The position numbers and the translations under genes are program-made. The notes under the pieces were generated by a model. That model was given only the letters and a program-made list of their open reading frames with translations, searched no databases and was not told the origin of the DNA. This document shows, in pieces, positions 34,701 to 49,700 of a stretch of DNA of 64,000 nt; the first letter of the stretch is position 1; every line of letters begins with the position of its first letter. The stretch covers positions 46,394,501 through 46,458,500 of the forward strand of contig NW_026947493.1 in the NCBI RefSeq assembly GCF_034190915.1, in the 5' to 3' direction. The stretch is from Cavia porcellus (taxonomy: Eukaryota > Chordata > Mammalia > Rodentia > Caviidae).

Positions 34701-37700
34701 CATAAACATCTCTTCATACAGCACCAAACCCATACATGTGGTTTGTAAGTTAAAGTACCATTTCCTAACTAGACTTTCCTAAGATTAGCATTAACTTCAC
34801 TGGAAGTTAATAGTCTTTCAGCATGTATACTGTGTTACCTAAAGCAGTATTAAATAAACTTATTCTTCTAAGTACAGACTCTGAATTCTGGACGCATTTA
34901 GATTTCAAATGGTTTTTATGGTTAGTTCACAAGAATTTACTGCATATTAAGCAGTATAATATTTAATTTGGTAACAATGTTATTAAACTTTAAAATACAA
35001 ACATAAATGACAATTTATGCTAATTTATTAAATATCAAAGTATTTTAATGATTATATAACAGTCTGAGATACCAGTTAAAGTAATTTCTTAACAATTCAT
35101 AGTAGAAATAAAATAGTTAAAAAAATATTTAGGGGGGCCAGGATGTAGCTCAGCAGCACAGCATTTGCCTGCCAAGTGCAAGGTCCTGAGTTCAATTCTC
35201 AATACCCATGAAAAAAAGAAAAAAGAAAAACAAATATTTAGAAAAATTAAGGCTCAGAGTAGAAGTTGTATACACACTTAATTATCTGGTTACCATTCAA
35301 TAACCTGAATTTCCCTACAGAATCTTTATTTCCCCTAATTAGTAAGCATAAACTAGTGTCTTTTTGTCCCTTTCAATTCCTTGACTTTGTTACTTCCTCT
35401 GGTCTGTAATCAATCCTGTACCTCCCCACAAATAATCAGCTTTGAGAGATACCAGGCAAAGCTTCATCTTTATTTTGCTTTATTCTTTTCAAAATGGTCA
35501 GTAATCACTTGATAAAACACTAAACACTGAAGATATTCTATGATGTGGCTGATAATTGCCACTTTTGATTTGCTGTCAGTCTGACTCAAAGTGTATATGA
35601 AGAAAAAAAGTCATTCCGTTGACCAACACTGAAGAGGTCAACCATCTTTGCATAAAGTATGGCCCTGCTATGGAAAAAAAAAAAACCATTTTCTTCCATT
35701 CAAAAGTATTGGACGACTTCAAATACAGGTAGTAAGCAAAATGAAGGGATATATGCTAACCAGCAGAGGAACTTTACCAATCTAGGTTGATTTCCCAGCA
35801 TGTAACATGTTGATTACATACTGAAGAGAGGTCAGGGAGCCATACTCACCAGAATCCACTATGAATACTGTTTCTGAAGGACCAGGACAGTAGATGGTGC
35901 TATTTGATCATAAAAATCACTAAGTGACTAAGTTGTTTGCATCATACTTTAATAAGCTCTATTTTTCATAGTGCTTATATGGGTATCTCTTGGTAAAACT
36001 AGCAATATGTCATACTTACTGCTCTGTGAAATTCGCAATGCTGTTTTCTGGGCTCCAACAGGTGTAACGGGGCTGTTTTCAGCTGTGAGTTGCATGAGGT
36101 CGTTGATGATGGCTTGCTTGTCAACTGATCCAGCAGGGGCGCCTGGCCTCGTGTCTGGGAAAAGCTGTGGTAATTGACTATTCTGCAAATCATCCAAAAT
36201 CTCCTCCAAGTTGTCCAGCTCACTGCCAGGCTGTAGTTAACAAACAAAAAGAGTTTATCCAGGCCTACTCCCAGAGTGTGCTCCAAGGCCTCTTTGCTAT
36301 TACAGAGCTCACTGGTGTAAGACACCGGGGCCAAACAGAAATACAGATGCATGTGCATCTCAGGCTGAAGAATTACTAAGCATTTTAAAAACTGAAATAG
36401 ACAAAGAGCAAATAACTAATCTCTGGATCTTGAATTGCCTCCTGTAGCAAGGAGAGACGATGAATTAGAAAGAAAGCAGAAGTTTCACACTGTGATCAAT
36501 TGATAATTGACAAATACCCTTTATTTTATACTAACCATCCAATTAATTGTACATATACTTCCAAATACTGACAGTTCAGGTTTACATTTTGTTGTTAAGG
36601 CTCCCTATGAAATCGACAACAATAACAACAAAGAAAATTGGCATAAATGTGACCTAACTTTGCACTTACTCAGTATTCAGCAAATGGCCATTAGCTTTTC
36701 AGACTCCCCTCTCCCCAGGACTATGGAGATGGCATCACACCCAAAGTAAGCTTGAAGTAACTCATTAAGTGATGCTTCTTCAATTTGAGCAGTTTTATTT
36801 TTCTCCTGCTTGCACTTTCAGTTTTAAATGACAGTGGCTTTGTCAGTTACTCATCAGCTTAGGTGACAAAGTGTAGGAAAGCAGTATGAAGACTGGTTGT
36901 TCCCCAACATAACACTTACAAATCTGATTTTACAGAAGCCACAAAAATCTTTCTCTCTCTCTCCTCCTCCATTTTAAATTTAGTTTCAAACACCAGCATT
37001 ACAGTAATAAGTGTCATTTATTACCTTTAAACCTGGCACTTTTCCAGGAAGCTGATTTCATAGATACGTTTAGTGGAACCAATCTATGTGCTGGAACTTA
37101 AATTCAGACACTGCAGTCACACAAGAAGCTAGATGCTGGGATTACTTTCTGGCAAAGAATGTACTAAGAATGCTTTTTCTTGATGGGTAGGAAGGAAACA
37201 GGCAGCTTGCTCACAGTCAATGGATAAACTCTTGAGTCCCTGACCATAACCAGTTATTTCCCTCGGCACCAGCAAATCAACTGAAAATACACACCACACA
37301 CCAGGTAACGAACTGCACTTACAGCATAATGGTTTACATTTTATTTATTTTGAAACAGGGTCTCATTATGTAGTATATATATATATATACTTGTAGTCAC
37401 TATATAACCCAGGCTCACATCAAATTCACTGTGATCTCACTGCCTCAGCCTCCTAAGTGTAGGGATAACAGGCATGAGGCACCATTTCAGTTCTATGTAC
37501 AATTCTTATCCTCTATGTCCAAGTTGAATTTACTAAGATTTTTACAACTTACGGCAAATTTAAAATCTGTATTACAGTATCTTTTGACTGGATATATTTC
37601 TCACATTAGGAAGGCAGATGAAGTGACTTTTTTTAAAAACAGTACTATGGCCTGAACCTTCACACTGACCTGCATCTTCAGCTCCATGTGAAACAAGTCT

Positions 37701-40700
37701 TGCTAAGCTGGCTAAATTGCCAAGTTGGGCTGGACCTTGGCTGCTATTTTTGCCTTACTAAGTCACAGTATTGGGATAATAGGCAAGGCCACCACACCCA
37801 GCTGAAAGTGACATTTCATTTGATTTTTCTCAGACAGTAGCTTAGCAAGTCATGGAGACCCATTTTGCCAAGAAATTTTTAATGCAAGGTTACAGCAATT
37901 GTAAGGCCATTTTCTTGCCACTGATTTCTAATAAAAGAATGTGCTGCCTTCACGGGAGAGTTAGATGTCAGACAAAGGTGGCCTTCAAAGTTGCACCCTA
38001 AAGTACAGGCAGACGAAACAATCCTTAAAAGTTCCTCAGGAAGGCACAGCACTGCAGACTCCACAAAGGGCAATAAAACTTTTCCTCCAGAGTGGGATGA
38101 CACTACTGTTTCTTTAATTTGGAAAGTAGTTCGGGTAGGGGCGGAGTTTTAAAAGCCTGGAGAGTCACGTGTTCAGATTCTCAGAGCTGCTAGGGAACCA
38201 CACCCCACAAACCCTGTCACCTACCTCATGAATACTGTTAGCCCATAGACTCACTAAGCTGCACATCTTTGATTTCACTTCATGCAGGGCCGGGGGTTTG
38301 ATTCCCAGCCCCCACCCCACTGCGAACAGGAGTTAATTTCCTTAATCCAGTTGCAGACTAGCCTGGTTCTAATAAGCAATATAATATGTGTTTTTAAAAA
38401 CAGGCAGAATTTTCTTGAGGTTATATAATAAAATGAATAGGTTCTATGTAGATTCATAACTAAGGATGGTGACAGAATTCATTCAAACTCACCATCTGCA
38501 ATCTTCCCCCACTAGAAATAATACTGCTCCACCTGTGCTTATTCCTCGTCAATTTGTGGAGTAAACATTTAACACTATCTATCAGGAGGAAGGGATGAAT
38601 GTGCTTACATGAAGTTTCTGACCAAAAAAAAATCAACTCTTTCTACATTTTTGTACCTTTTAATCCTCATCAGAAGTTTATCACTTTTCTCGTTGTTAGG
38701 CACAGTTTTTTTTGCAAGACAAAAAGATTAATGCCTTCCTTTAAAACACTTTGCCAAGATGCTTTAACATTTTGCTTAGGCATCTATTTGAATGCTCAAA
38801 TTAGCCACATCAATTTGAGTAGTTATTTAACTACTGCAGGCTGAAAGTAAGTCAGAAAGGTTTTTATAAAAGTTCTACAAAAGTGAAAAATAATACTTGA
38901 TTCTTTAACTTTTCATTTTTATGGTTTTGTAATTTGTTTCAATCAATGTGTTCTTTAAAGGAAAAGAGCACATACATTTTAACAAACTAATAAGTTATAC
39001 AGTAGTTTTAAAAAATATTTATTCTTGTTTTTTTGGGACAGGTCTCACTCTGTAGTTCAAACTGGTCCTGAACTATGCAGCTCAGGTTGGCCTTGAACTT
39101 GCATCAGTCCTTCTGCCTTTGGTCTCCCTAGTGCTGGGATCACAGGGCTGAGCCACCACATCCAGCCTCAAAATATCTTTAACAGAAAATATAATTTCAC
39201 TATCCTTGCCTAACAGAATTAGTAACACAATTCTGCCATATTTGGAGAAGAATTTTTGGGATACTAGAATTTTTTTTTTAAACACTCTTCCTATATAGCC
39301 TAGACTGGTCCTGGAGTTTTGGCAATCTGCTTGACTGGGCTTCCCAGAGTGCTGGGATTACAGGTATGTGCCACCACACCCACCTTCTATCAGTTCAAAA
39401 TAGCATCTACCTTTCTAATGGAGTAAATACTAAGAAGGAATGCTTTTAGATTATTTCCAAACCTGTGTAAGTATCTCAGTACCACTAGAAAAGGTGTCAC
39501 GAATATACTTGGTTAGGCATAAACCATTCTCCACAGTGTAAAGAAGGGTATTCTTAAAGTCAGTAAACATACTGGAAATTTTTGTCACTATTTCTGCTTC
39601 CTGTTGGTTAGGAAATGCCATAAAAAACATACTTTGTGTAAATATTTTAACCAGTAAAAAATACTTTTTAGGTATTGTAGTACCATTGAAGCATTTCCTG
39701 TCCTTAATAAGCTAGTAATACAATAAACACACACTCAGTTAATGGCTTTTTTCTGAGTCAAAGTAACAATACAGTGAAATGCAGTTCAGGCTCACTGTTT
39801 TATCTTGTTAAATAACTTAGTGTATTTCCCTGAAGTGAAAAGTCTTCAATAAATGTGTGCAGCAGGTGACAGAAGATTCAGTTCATTGGTATTTGGAAAC
39901 ATGAAGGAGAACAAGAATGAAAGAATCACTTTTTTCTCAATCTAACTTTGATCTAAATTTAGGTAATGCACACTTCCTGTGGTAACTTTTCAAACTGAAT
40001 GTTTTTGATGTTAAAACTGCTCTGGGAAGCAGTATTTTTGGTGGGGTTTTTAAGAGGGAGAGAAGGGAGGGTGAGACCAGGGACTGGATTTCATTAAGTA
40101 ACATATATGCATGGTATATGTGTGTGTGCCTATGTGAGACATACTTGTATATCCTGTTTTTTGAGACAAAAGTCTATGTAGCTCAGGATGTCCTTGAACT
40201 CAACTATGTAGGCCAGGCTGGCCCAGAAACCCCTGCCCAGCCTCCAGCCATTGGGATTACAGGTTTGTACCACCACACTTGGTTACTCTGTTTTTTTGAT
40301 GTATCCCAAATAGTAGATCTGTGTTGATTATGCTTTATGTTTCATAGATGAGACAATTTTGATTAGGAAACTTTTTTTTTCCTAATAATAATCTGAAATT
40401 GCAAGTTACTCAAGGACTTTCTTTAAACTTACTTTGTCTTGTTTAAAGTTAGTACAATTCTATATATGAGTAAGGAAATGCCAAGCTGCGTGTGGTGGCA
40501 CATGCCTGTCATCGCAGCACTCAGGAGGCTGAAGCAGGAGGATCATCATGAGTTTGGGGCCAGCTGGAACTACATAGTGAGACCCTGTCTCAAAAAACAA
40601 ACAGGGGCTAGGGATTTAGCTCAGCGGCATAAGCACCTGCCTTGCAAGCGCATGGTTGTGAGTTCCATCTCCGCCACCAATTAAAAAACAAACAAACAAA

Positions 40701-43700
40701 CAAAAAAGAAATGCCCGACATTGGGCTATTCTATGATCCTCTAAGTCCTTAGGGTTGTAGGCCTGAGATAGCAGCACATTCTGTTTACAGAGCAAGAGGC
40801 TGGTCATGTTAGACACTAAGCTAAGGTGGCTCACATGAGTCACTGTCTTGCCCTCCGGTATGTTAGGAGAACTGAGTGACATTATCCATGCCTGCCACTC
40901 TCTGAATAGTTCCATCCAATAAATCTCAGAAGATTAAAATGCTTACCGCAGTCAATATGGTTAACACTTCACTTTATGTAAAACACAGCTATTCACTTTC
41001 TACAGCAATCTTGTTTCCCCAACTCATGATTTCAAAGCAATACAAAACAGCCACTGCAGTGACCTGGCATGAATATCCAAGTTTAAGGATTAATCAACAA
41101 CGGTGTTTTCATAATTAGGTTCTGAAAAGTTCTCTCTGTTCTCAGAAAGAATGGCAGCTGTTACGATATCAAAGTGAAGAACCTAGGTGTGGTAGCACCT
41201 ATCTGCCTAGCACCCTCAGCACTCTGGAGGTTGAGACAGAAGGGTTGAAAGTTTGAGCCTGGCCTCAAACTTAAAGGGAGACTTTGTCTCGGAATAAAAA
41301 ATAAAAAAGGCTGGCGTGTAGCTCAATGTGTAGACCCTGGGTTCAACCCCAGGAGAGAGGCTGGGGTAGTGAAACAGCCGAAGCTGAGCGCTGAAAACTC
41401 GCAGGGGTGACCCTGCAACCCCAGCAGGACCGCATGCCTACTCGGCAGAGCCCACTGCACAGCTGCATGCAGAGCGCAGCTCTCTCTGTGCCGTCTGCTC
41501 CCCCAACAAAGGTGGCACACAAAACACCCATCACAAAACAAGCTGCAGGGGCAAACTGCAGAGGCACTGTAAGGAGGGAGGGCCTTGCAGCTCTTTCATC
41601 TGTTAACAAATCAGAGCCCTACAACACGTCTGGGGCCCAGGGTGAGTCTGGGGACCTGAGCAGGGAAGGCCCTGGTGAAGTCCTGGGCTGTGAACCACTA
41701 CTGTTCCTTCCCTGAGATGTCAACCTCTGCGGCTGCCACACCCACCCCCTTTCTGAAGAAGAAAAAAAACGGCCGGGGATTTGGCTCAGTCGCATAATCA
41801 CCTACCTGGCAAGCTAGAGATTGTGAGTTCGATCCTCGTACCACCAAAAAACAAAAAACAAAACAAAAAAAAAACAAATTACAAATGGTTTCCTTTTCCA
41901 ACCTTGGGATACTACGAAGAATAACTGAGCAAACAAGGTTGAAGAGATATTGGAAAGAATACAGAATTTCAGCTAGGACAAATTTCAAAAGTGTATTGTA
42001 CAACATGTGCTACTCTCAGTATATACACTTAAAATTGCTAAGAGTAGTTTTAAACATTTACTCTACAAAAAATGGTCAGATTGTGAGGCAGTGCATACCA
42101 ATGAGCTTGATTTGGCCATTCCACAACATACATTTTACAACATATTGTTCACCGTAAATACATGACTTTTGCTTGTCAGTTAAAAAAAATGATTTTGAAC
42201 ACCACCTTGGGTGTTCCTGATCTTTTTCAGGGCATTCATTTTTCAGAGAAGCACAATAGATAATGTAACCTTTTTTTTTGAGACAAAGTCTCACTATATG
42301 TCCAAGCTGACCTTAAACTTCCTACATATCCCAGGCTGGCTCCAACTTGCTACAATCCTTTTGCCTCAGCCGCCTCAGTGCTGGGATGTCAGGCATGCGC
42401 TACCATGCCTGGCATGTAACCTGCTATTTTAGTTTTGAATTTATAGATGATGACTTAGATATAGTAACACTGAATCAACCTTTACCTCTCCTATCCATTT
42501 CCTCTTATTTTTTTCTTCTTTTTTTTCTTTTAGTAGTAATGGGGACTGAATCCAAGGCTTCATACTGAATTATGTCTTCAGGACTTCTGATTTTTTAATT
42601 TCAAAACAGGATCATTCTAAGTGGCTCAGACTGGCCTTGGATACAGGATCCTCCTGAGTAGCTGGGATTAAAGGCATGCACTGCCACATCCAGGTTCTCT
42701 TAGTATTGCTTACACCAGTGACCTAAGAAATTCATCTACATTAAGTAGAAGAGCTGGCAGAGAAGAAAGCAAGGTAGAATGATCGTCATTGGGTTTGAAA
42801 ACCAGCTAAACTCTGATCTTATGGAGAGAACAGTAAACAAGGGGTAATTCAATCAAAACCCAGTTTTGAGGACATGACTGTCTCCAGTTTAGTGGTCAGC
42901 AACTATGGCAGACCATGGCCATGGGCCAAATCCTGCCTCTACCTTTCTGTAGCTGTTACACAAAGGACTATTTTGTGTTCCATGAACACTGTGTATTTTA
43001 GCATCCATAACTGAAGTTTTCCTGGAGCACAGCAATACTCATTTGTTCGGTGTCTACAACTCCTTTGCACTAGCATGGTAGGCTGAATGGCATAGCCTGA
43101 TATCCATATTACAGTGTCACTTTTCGTGGGGAACTGTTTGACCCACAGCTTTGATGTGAATTAACCATTTAAAGGTACAGACCACAAAGGAAATGTCTAT
43201 CAAATCACTTGAGGCCTCCAAAAGCCCTGTGGAGAAAATCCTTAGTGGACACAAATAACATTCCAACGAGAAGACATCAGGAAGCTCACCTGATCACTGG
43301 GCTCGAAGCTCATCTCCTCCTTCTCAGTTTTCATAGCTATTAGCTTTGTGTTACTGGCAGGGTCTGTTTTACTGTCCAGCCGCTCAAGTTTGGGGGTTAT
43401 TTCTGGTAAACCAATATCTTTAGTATCATCTTTATCTAGCAAATAGCGAAGTAGTGCATTTTCTTTCTTCTTGGGGCTCACTGGCTCTTGTTTAATAGTC
43501 ACTTCTGAGCCAGGAGCTGTGGTGCTTGACTCCTGACTTAGTTCTTTGCCTGTGGCTTCTGCTGTTAGCTTTGCTAAGTCCACAGGGGAACTGCTGTCCT
43601 GCAAGAGTCTGTGCAAAATTTTATGCTTCTCCTTGAGTGAAGTCCCATGGGTGGACCCAGAGCTGGGCAAGCTGCCTGTGGAGTCCTTGTTTGTATCCGA

Positions 43701-46700
43701 CAAAGAGTTGGGTAAGGGTGAAGGCTCCATCTGGTCAGACTTGGTGGTCAGCAGCTGTAGGAGTTTGGTCTGCCCTTTGCTGTCATGCAACCTGTTCTGT
43801 CCCTCGGCTCTCTCCCCGCTTGCTGCCTGGGATATGCTGGAGTCATTAGTCTCTTTCTGCTCTCCAGGATGGCAGCTGCTCTCCGCCTGTCCAGTTGTAC
43901 CTTCTGATGGCTCCCCATAAAGTCCAAAACAGTCTTTGGAGTCCAAGCTTCCCATCTTGCTGAGTGGGGGAGGATTCATATTAACTGGGGAGTTTTGCAA
44001 ATTGCCCATTTTTAGGTCCGGTGAAGCCAATGATGACCCTAATGAGACCCCGTGCCCCTCACTGAGGGCCTGAAGTGCATTGAGGGAACTGTTGGTATAA
44101 CTATGGCTATTTCCTGTGCTGCTGCAGACTCCCACAGGGGAATGCAGGCTGCCCGCTGGGGAAAACTGACTGGGTGGGATGCGAGGACTGCCAGCCACTC
44201 CGGGGCTCATGCGATGCCTTGGTGAAAGCATGGAGTTGGGCTGCCCTGGATTCATGCCAGGGCTGCTCTGTGAGGGACTGTTCATTTTGAGTGCATAGTT
44301 ACTACCCTGAGGAGTGGTTGCTTGCATGCCTGACACATGGTTCATTCCCCCAGAACCACCAAACCTGCCCATGGGCATGCCCATTTGTTCCTTTGGGCCA
44401 TTTATGGGAAAATTTATATTGCTACTGAGGGTCATGTCCTGACCTGGGTTCCCACTGCACATGGCCTGATGGGCAGGGCTGCTAGAGCTAATTGGATTCA
44501 ATGGCTTCCCCATTGCTTGTCCAGTCAGATCCGGATTCATACATGGATTCTGCTCTCTGTATAATGAGGAAAGAAAGAAATGTAAGATAAAAGGAAAATA
44601 CTTCACAAGTTGTTATTAAATTTGAAAAATGAGATGGCCTCTTTTCTCTACAAGCTCAGACTGCATTTAAAGGATAGACAACACTGGGACGAAGCCATCT
44701 GCAATTACAGACAAGACTGAACATGCACAGCTTTGGACCAAGAGGGATGTTTTTGAGGCGGCTCATTAAGATGTCTGTGGTTTTATGGAGGGGGGTATGT
44801 ATATATCTGACTACTATCATATTGAAACTCAGTTAGTAGACAGAACATTAAAGGGACTCCAGTTACACATACATCTTTCTCATGAATAACAGCTTGTACT
44901 GTCAAAGAAATGATCCAAACAAGTATAGCTGTCTTCCAATATTTGCCAGAAATTACAATTCCTAACCAAAGACACATCTGCAGGCTTCAAGAGCTCTGAT
45001 ATACATTACCTGGGTTCAACACGAACTGCAAATGTAGAGAGGAAAACTTGCCTCTGACTAGTTTAGAGACTACAGATTCTAGAGCTAAAAGAGTTGTTCA
45101 AATCATTGGGAATTAGACCACATTGTCTAACACATTTCCATTCACCTCTCCAAATCCCAGAAGTCAGAGCCTCAGAGCCAACATGGGAGGGTTCTTTGGA
45201 ATCACCTTAGTTTGTGGTTTTATTCCCTCACTCCTGGATAACTCCAACCTGCCCCTTAACTGAAGGAGGAAAAGCAAGCTGTCACAACAAGATGATTTCC
45301 CAAGTCTTGTGAACTTTTATTTTCAGCTCTGGTAGTCACTTGTGAGTTACTAAACATGCTCACAAATCCAAACCAAACAGGTTTCACAAACTGTCAAACT
45401 ATTAGCCTTCAGCTAGGTGGATGCAATCTGCCCCATCTGTAATCATTTTCAAATTGTTTCACTTTGAAGTCAGATTTATTAACAGCAGACAAGGACTACC
45501 TGATTTTTTAAAATTCCTACATAACAAAGTAAACAATTGAGGAATGGGACTCTTGAACCAGTGCAACTTCATTCACCTTTTGATTGTACCTCATAAAGTT
45601 TCATAGCACACATACATAAATACCTATGTAACTTGAAACTCAACTGTTTCTTTAATGTATGCTCTTAATACGGTTGACATTCACTTTGCTTTATTATAAA
45701 AGTTTATCACCCTACACTTTAAAGTCTAATATCAAGAAGCTAACTTAAACCGAGAAATAAAAATCTAAAACATTCTATGTGTATACACGGGAAACTTTTA
45801 GACTGAAATACAGAAGATCAGGAATCCTAGCTTCAGTATTCCTGCCGTACCTGCATTGCCACTGGGAGCAAATCAATTTCAGTGTAAAGGGGGTCATGCT
45901 GCAGTGAAGTTGGCGTGAGTGCTGTGTTCCCCCAGCCACATTTTAAAACTCACCAGTGTTAAGGCTAAAATCCTAACTCGCTAATGTCACTAGCTGGTTT
46001 TTAACCAATAGTTCACCATAATTTAATTTTATACTTTATACTACCAGGATTGATGAACAAAAATGCCCAGTAAAGCTGTAGGATAATTTGTTGCTTTTCC
46101 AAATTTTCTCTTAATCTGCGAAGGGAAAATGAGTTCATAAGAGTGGTGTTACCTGTGAAGCATATGTAAAGATATTACAAGCTGAGGCTCATTAGTAGTC
46201 TGAGAACGAATCAGTTTGCTCTTCGTTTGCGCAGCAACAAGTGTGCCATCAGACAAGGAGAAACGATAGATCTGACTGAATGCCAACCCTTGTCTCAGTA
46301 CTGCAGGTGAACAAGGAAACAGAATTGTATGTTTAGAGAAAAAGAAAACTAATGGTGGTATAATAATGGTAATAAACTTAATTTTTATATTTTCCTACCA
46401 GTATGTTTAAAAAGTTGTAAGATTTCATGATCGTAAAACATTATAAAAGCACATTTACTTTTCACTCAAAACATCCATACATTTAATAATTATTTTTGTT
46501 ATGGCTTCAATTGTGCTCTGAAATCTTAAGCATCAGGGCAAAACAGTGTGTAAATGGTTTAAAACATCAGGTGAAAAATAAAGATTTTCAACAATATAAA
46601 ACATACCATATAAACTCAAAATCTCTAAAGAGTGTAACTTGCTTTTGATTTCCTTTACAATAAAAATAGTAAAACAACATTTAGGAAACTGCATGTGCTT

Positions 46701-49700
46701 TCTGAAAATTCATCTAGAAGTAACATATTGTTCCACCCATCACCTTATACTCATGTTTTTCAATTTTGTTTTTCATTTTGTAAGTATTATTTTCCCATGG
46801 TTATGACCACATTGAGCAAAAAAATCAGAATAATCTTTTCAGAGAGAAAAAGGTAAACAAAATGAAGCAATAAAATACAAATTTTACTAATGTGCCATTA
46901 GTTTAACTTTTAAAGTTTAGATACTTTCATTTTGAGACAATGAACAAAATACAACTTATAGTAACAAACCAATTGGTTTAATATAATTTCTATAAAATGT
47001 TTTTTTTCCTATGGTCTTTTTTGTTTTGTTTTGAGATAGGGGCTTGGTACATTGTTTAGGCTGGCCTCAAACTAATACTTTTTCTGCCTCAACCTTATGA
47101 ATTCTGGGATTATAGACATACACTATCACATTTGGATAATTTCTTTAAGAAATCTTGAGATTTCATTCCTTCATTCCCAGAGTTAATTGAGATTTTGTCA
47201 ATCAATGGTATTTTATAACCGGCTAGTACTTCATAAAAGAATATTTCAATTAGAAAAAATAGTCATATAATTTAGTCGTCTCTTAAATCATTTTAAAAGG
47301 ACTATGTTGTTTTTTCCACGTTATCCTCAGAACAAATTTTGTAGGCAGAATATTAGCCTAAAGCAACCAAGCACATTCACCATGCCACAAAATTGCCACA
47401 AGTCAAAAAAGTAGGGGTGGGGTTGTGGGGCAGTGGTGAGATCGTAAATTCCGTTATTTCAGTAAAATTTCATTTTGAACAATTTGTTAAATGACTCCAC
47501 TCATGAGTTTTAATTAGATACTGTACTTAATACTACTTTCATCAATTGTTGCATAAAGTTACTGAGGAAGGGCAGTAAGTATTGGAAATGAATTACTGTA
47601 CATATGTGTCTTGCTTTGGACAAGTATGTGCCTAAAAGGCAAAGTAAATACAATTCTTATAATAGGATGCACATTTCCAGTGGCTTATGATTTCAGAATT
47701 TTATCTGAGCTTGGCATAATCCCTAAGATTTCCCATTTCTGTTGGTTTCCATTTGGCATCTCTGCCAAGCACCGGAACCACTTAACAAGTCACCCCATTT
47801 ACTGAGCCTTTCAGCAACTTCCACTCACTGTGAATGGTCACCCCAGTATTACCTATTTGGCAAGTACGAATGTCCATGGGTTTCCTTTTCAGTAGTCTCA
47901 TCTGTTTAAACCTAGCACAGTGTCTGGTACATTGATTGAAACCCTTTTATAAAGAATGAGGAATAGCCCCCTTTTATCTCATCCTCTCCCTTATTCATTA
48001 AAAAATTACTTAATTAAAAAAATATCAACCAATAAAAAATGCTGCTGGGTCTGTAGGGAAAAAGGAACCCTTTTCAACTGTTGGTTAGAGAGTAGACTAG
48101 TACAAACACTGTGGAAATCAGTGTGGAGATTCCTCAAAAAATTAGGATTAGAGGTCCCACTCAACCCAGGTATTCCCCTTCTGTGTATCTTCCCAGAAGG
48201 ATTGAAAAACATCACACCACAGTGACATATGTGCAACCATAAGGTTCAAAATATACAATAGTCACTGTGAAATGGGAGGAAACTGTTCAATAAAAAGAAG
48301 AAACTAAGATGGGGAAAAGAGAAAGGATAGAAGGGAAAAGAAAAAAATGCAAGTTAGTTATACCATTAGTGTCACTTAGTTCACTGAATAGGAAAGGTTG
48401 TGCTAATATTGATTGAAGAAATTTTTATGTCCATATTTTGTACTTGAGTGACTAAAGATAATGATGTGTAATTTATTAACAATTGTTACTTTTTTATTAT
48501 TTTGTTGTGAAAATTTGTTTTACCTTTTCTTCTTAATATTAACAAATAAAGTAAAAAAAAAAAAAAAAGAACGAGGAATGTACAGAACTAAGTGTAAGGC
48601 ACTGCCATTCAGGCCCCATGTTGGCTTATGCAATTTCTTAGTTTCTTGTTATTATTTATGTCAAGTCAGGTACAGTGAAGCAGTAGGTTACATACTGACC
48701 TCTCTTAAAACACAGTATCTATATTTCCTCTTGCTTTTTCCAACATAAGTTTCAAATTGTTGCGATATTTATGCTTAATGTACTTAATTCTTAAGAAATA
48801 AGGATGAAAAAGATGAGATGAAAAAAATAAGAAAAGTCATTTATTATGATCTGGGCTTTTTTGTAAGTGACCTGAAGAGCATAAAGTTTAAATATACAAA
48901 CTCTACTGGCAAAATGCCATGGTCACGAATGCACATTAAAATGGACAACAAACTATGGCTCCATTTTCAATAATTAGTTATGCAAGAGATACAGACGACT
49001 GTCCACTTTGTAATGAAGTGCACTGCTCTGCCACAAGCCGTGCTCATACTATACAGCCCATACTGACCAACTGTACTCATCAGGCCACAGAAAGAAGGAA
49101 AAGCGCCTCCCTCACCACTAAGTGCTTAGTAAGGTAAAAGTATTTCTTCCTTTTGGGAGCAGAATAGCAACAGTGATCACCAGGGGTGGGCCAGGGGACC
49201 GTCCAGAGCTGACACTGATTGAATGCTGGAGAGCCAGTCGCTTTACCTGCCTCGATGCCCTCACCCACAAATAAGGCAGGAGGCAGCTGTGGCGGTCAAG
49301 GAAATGATGTAAAGGGACAAGGCCACACAAAGACCAGATGCTTAATAAGGCCTGTGTGATTTCTGAAAGAGGACTTGGAAGACTTGCATTTAGCTCCAGC
49401 TGTCCTATTAAGTCTATGACCTGAAACAGGTCATTCATCTCCTTGAGACTTCTAGAGGCATCTGAACTCTGCTGTTAATCACCCTGAAGGAGGGCTTGGG
49501 ATGCCCCTATTTGCTCCATCATGAGTTCACTCGTGTTTGCAAGTTTCATTTATTCTATTTCCAGATGTCTCTTGTGGAGAGACAGTCTCTTGCTGTTTTG
49601 TCATACATCTGGAAGCCATACGAACAAAGAAAATGACTCCTTCCTCTGTCCCTTTCTCCATCATCATGCTCTGTCTCTTTTATCATACTGTTCTGACCTA

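Larger units (their letters stand above)
34230..36019 (-). other. NCOA2: NCOA2 intron 12
   Basis: The 1790-bp intron contains one B1-like and one ID-like copy; the rest is AT-rich and unassigned. Confidence 0.88.
36231..43289 (-). other. NCOA2: NCOA2 intron 11
   Basis: At 7059 bp it is the longest complete intron here. It is rich in B1 and ID copies between 37.3 and 42.7 kb, with an old DNA-transposon fossil close to exon 11. About 41360-41740 is GC-richer and unassigned. Confidence 0.9.

Noticed and set aside
43546..43920. 124-residue open frame on the plus strand opposite exon 11
   Set aside because: It is a mirror of the long NCOA2 exon on the other strand. The composition is that of a reverse complement of coding sequence, with no recognisable domain.
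43290..44556. NCOA1 or NCOA3 instead of NCOA2
   Set aside because: The NR-box contexts ([37 protein letters not shown]) and the Lys-Tyr-Cys C-terminus are those of NCOA2. Introns and phases also argue against a processed pseudogene.
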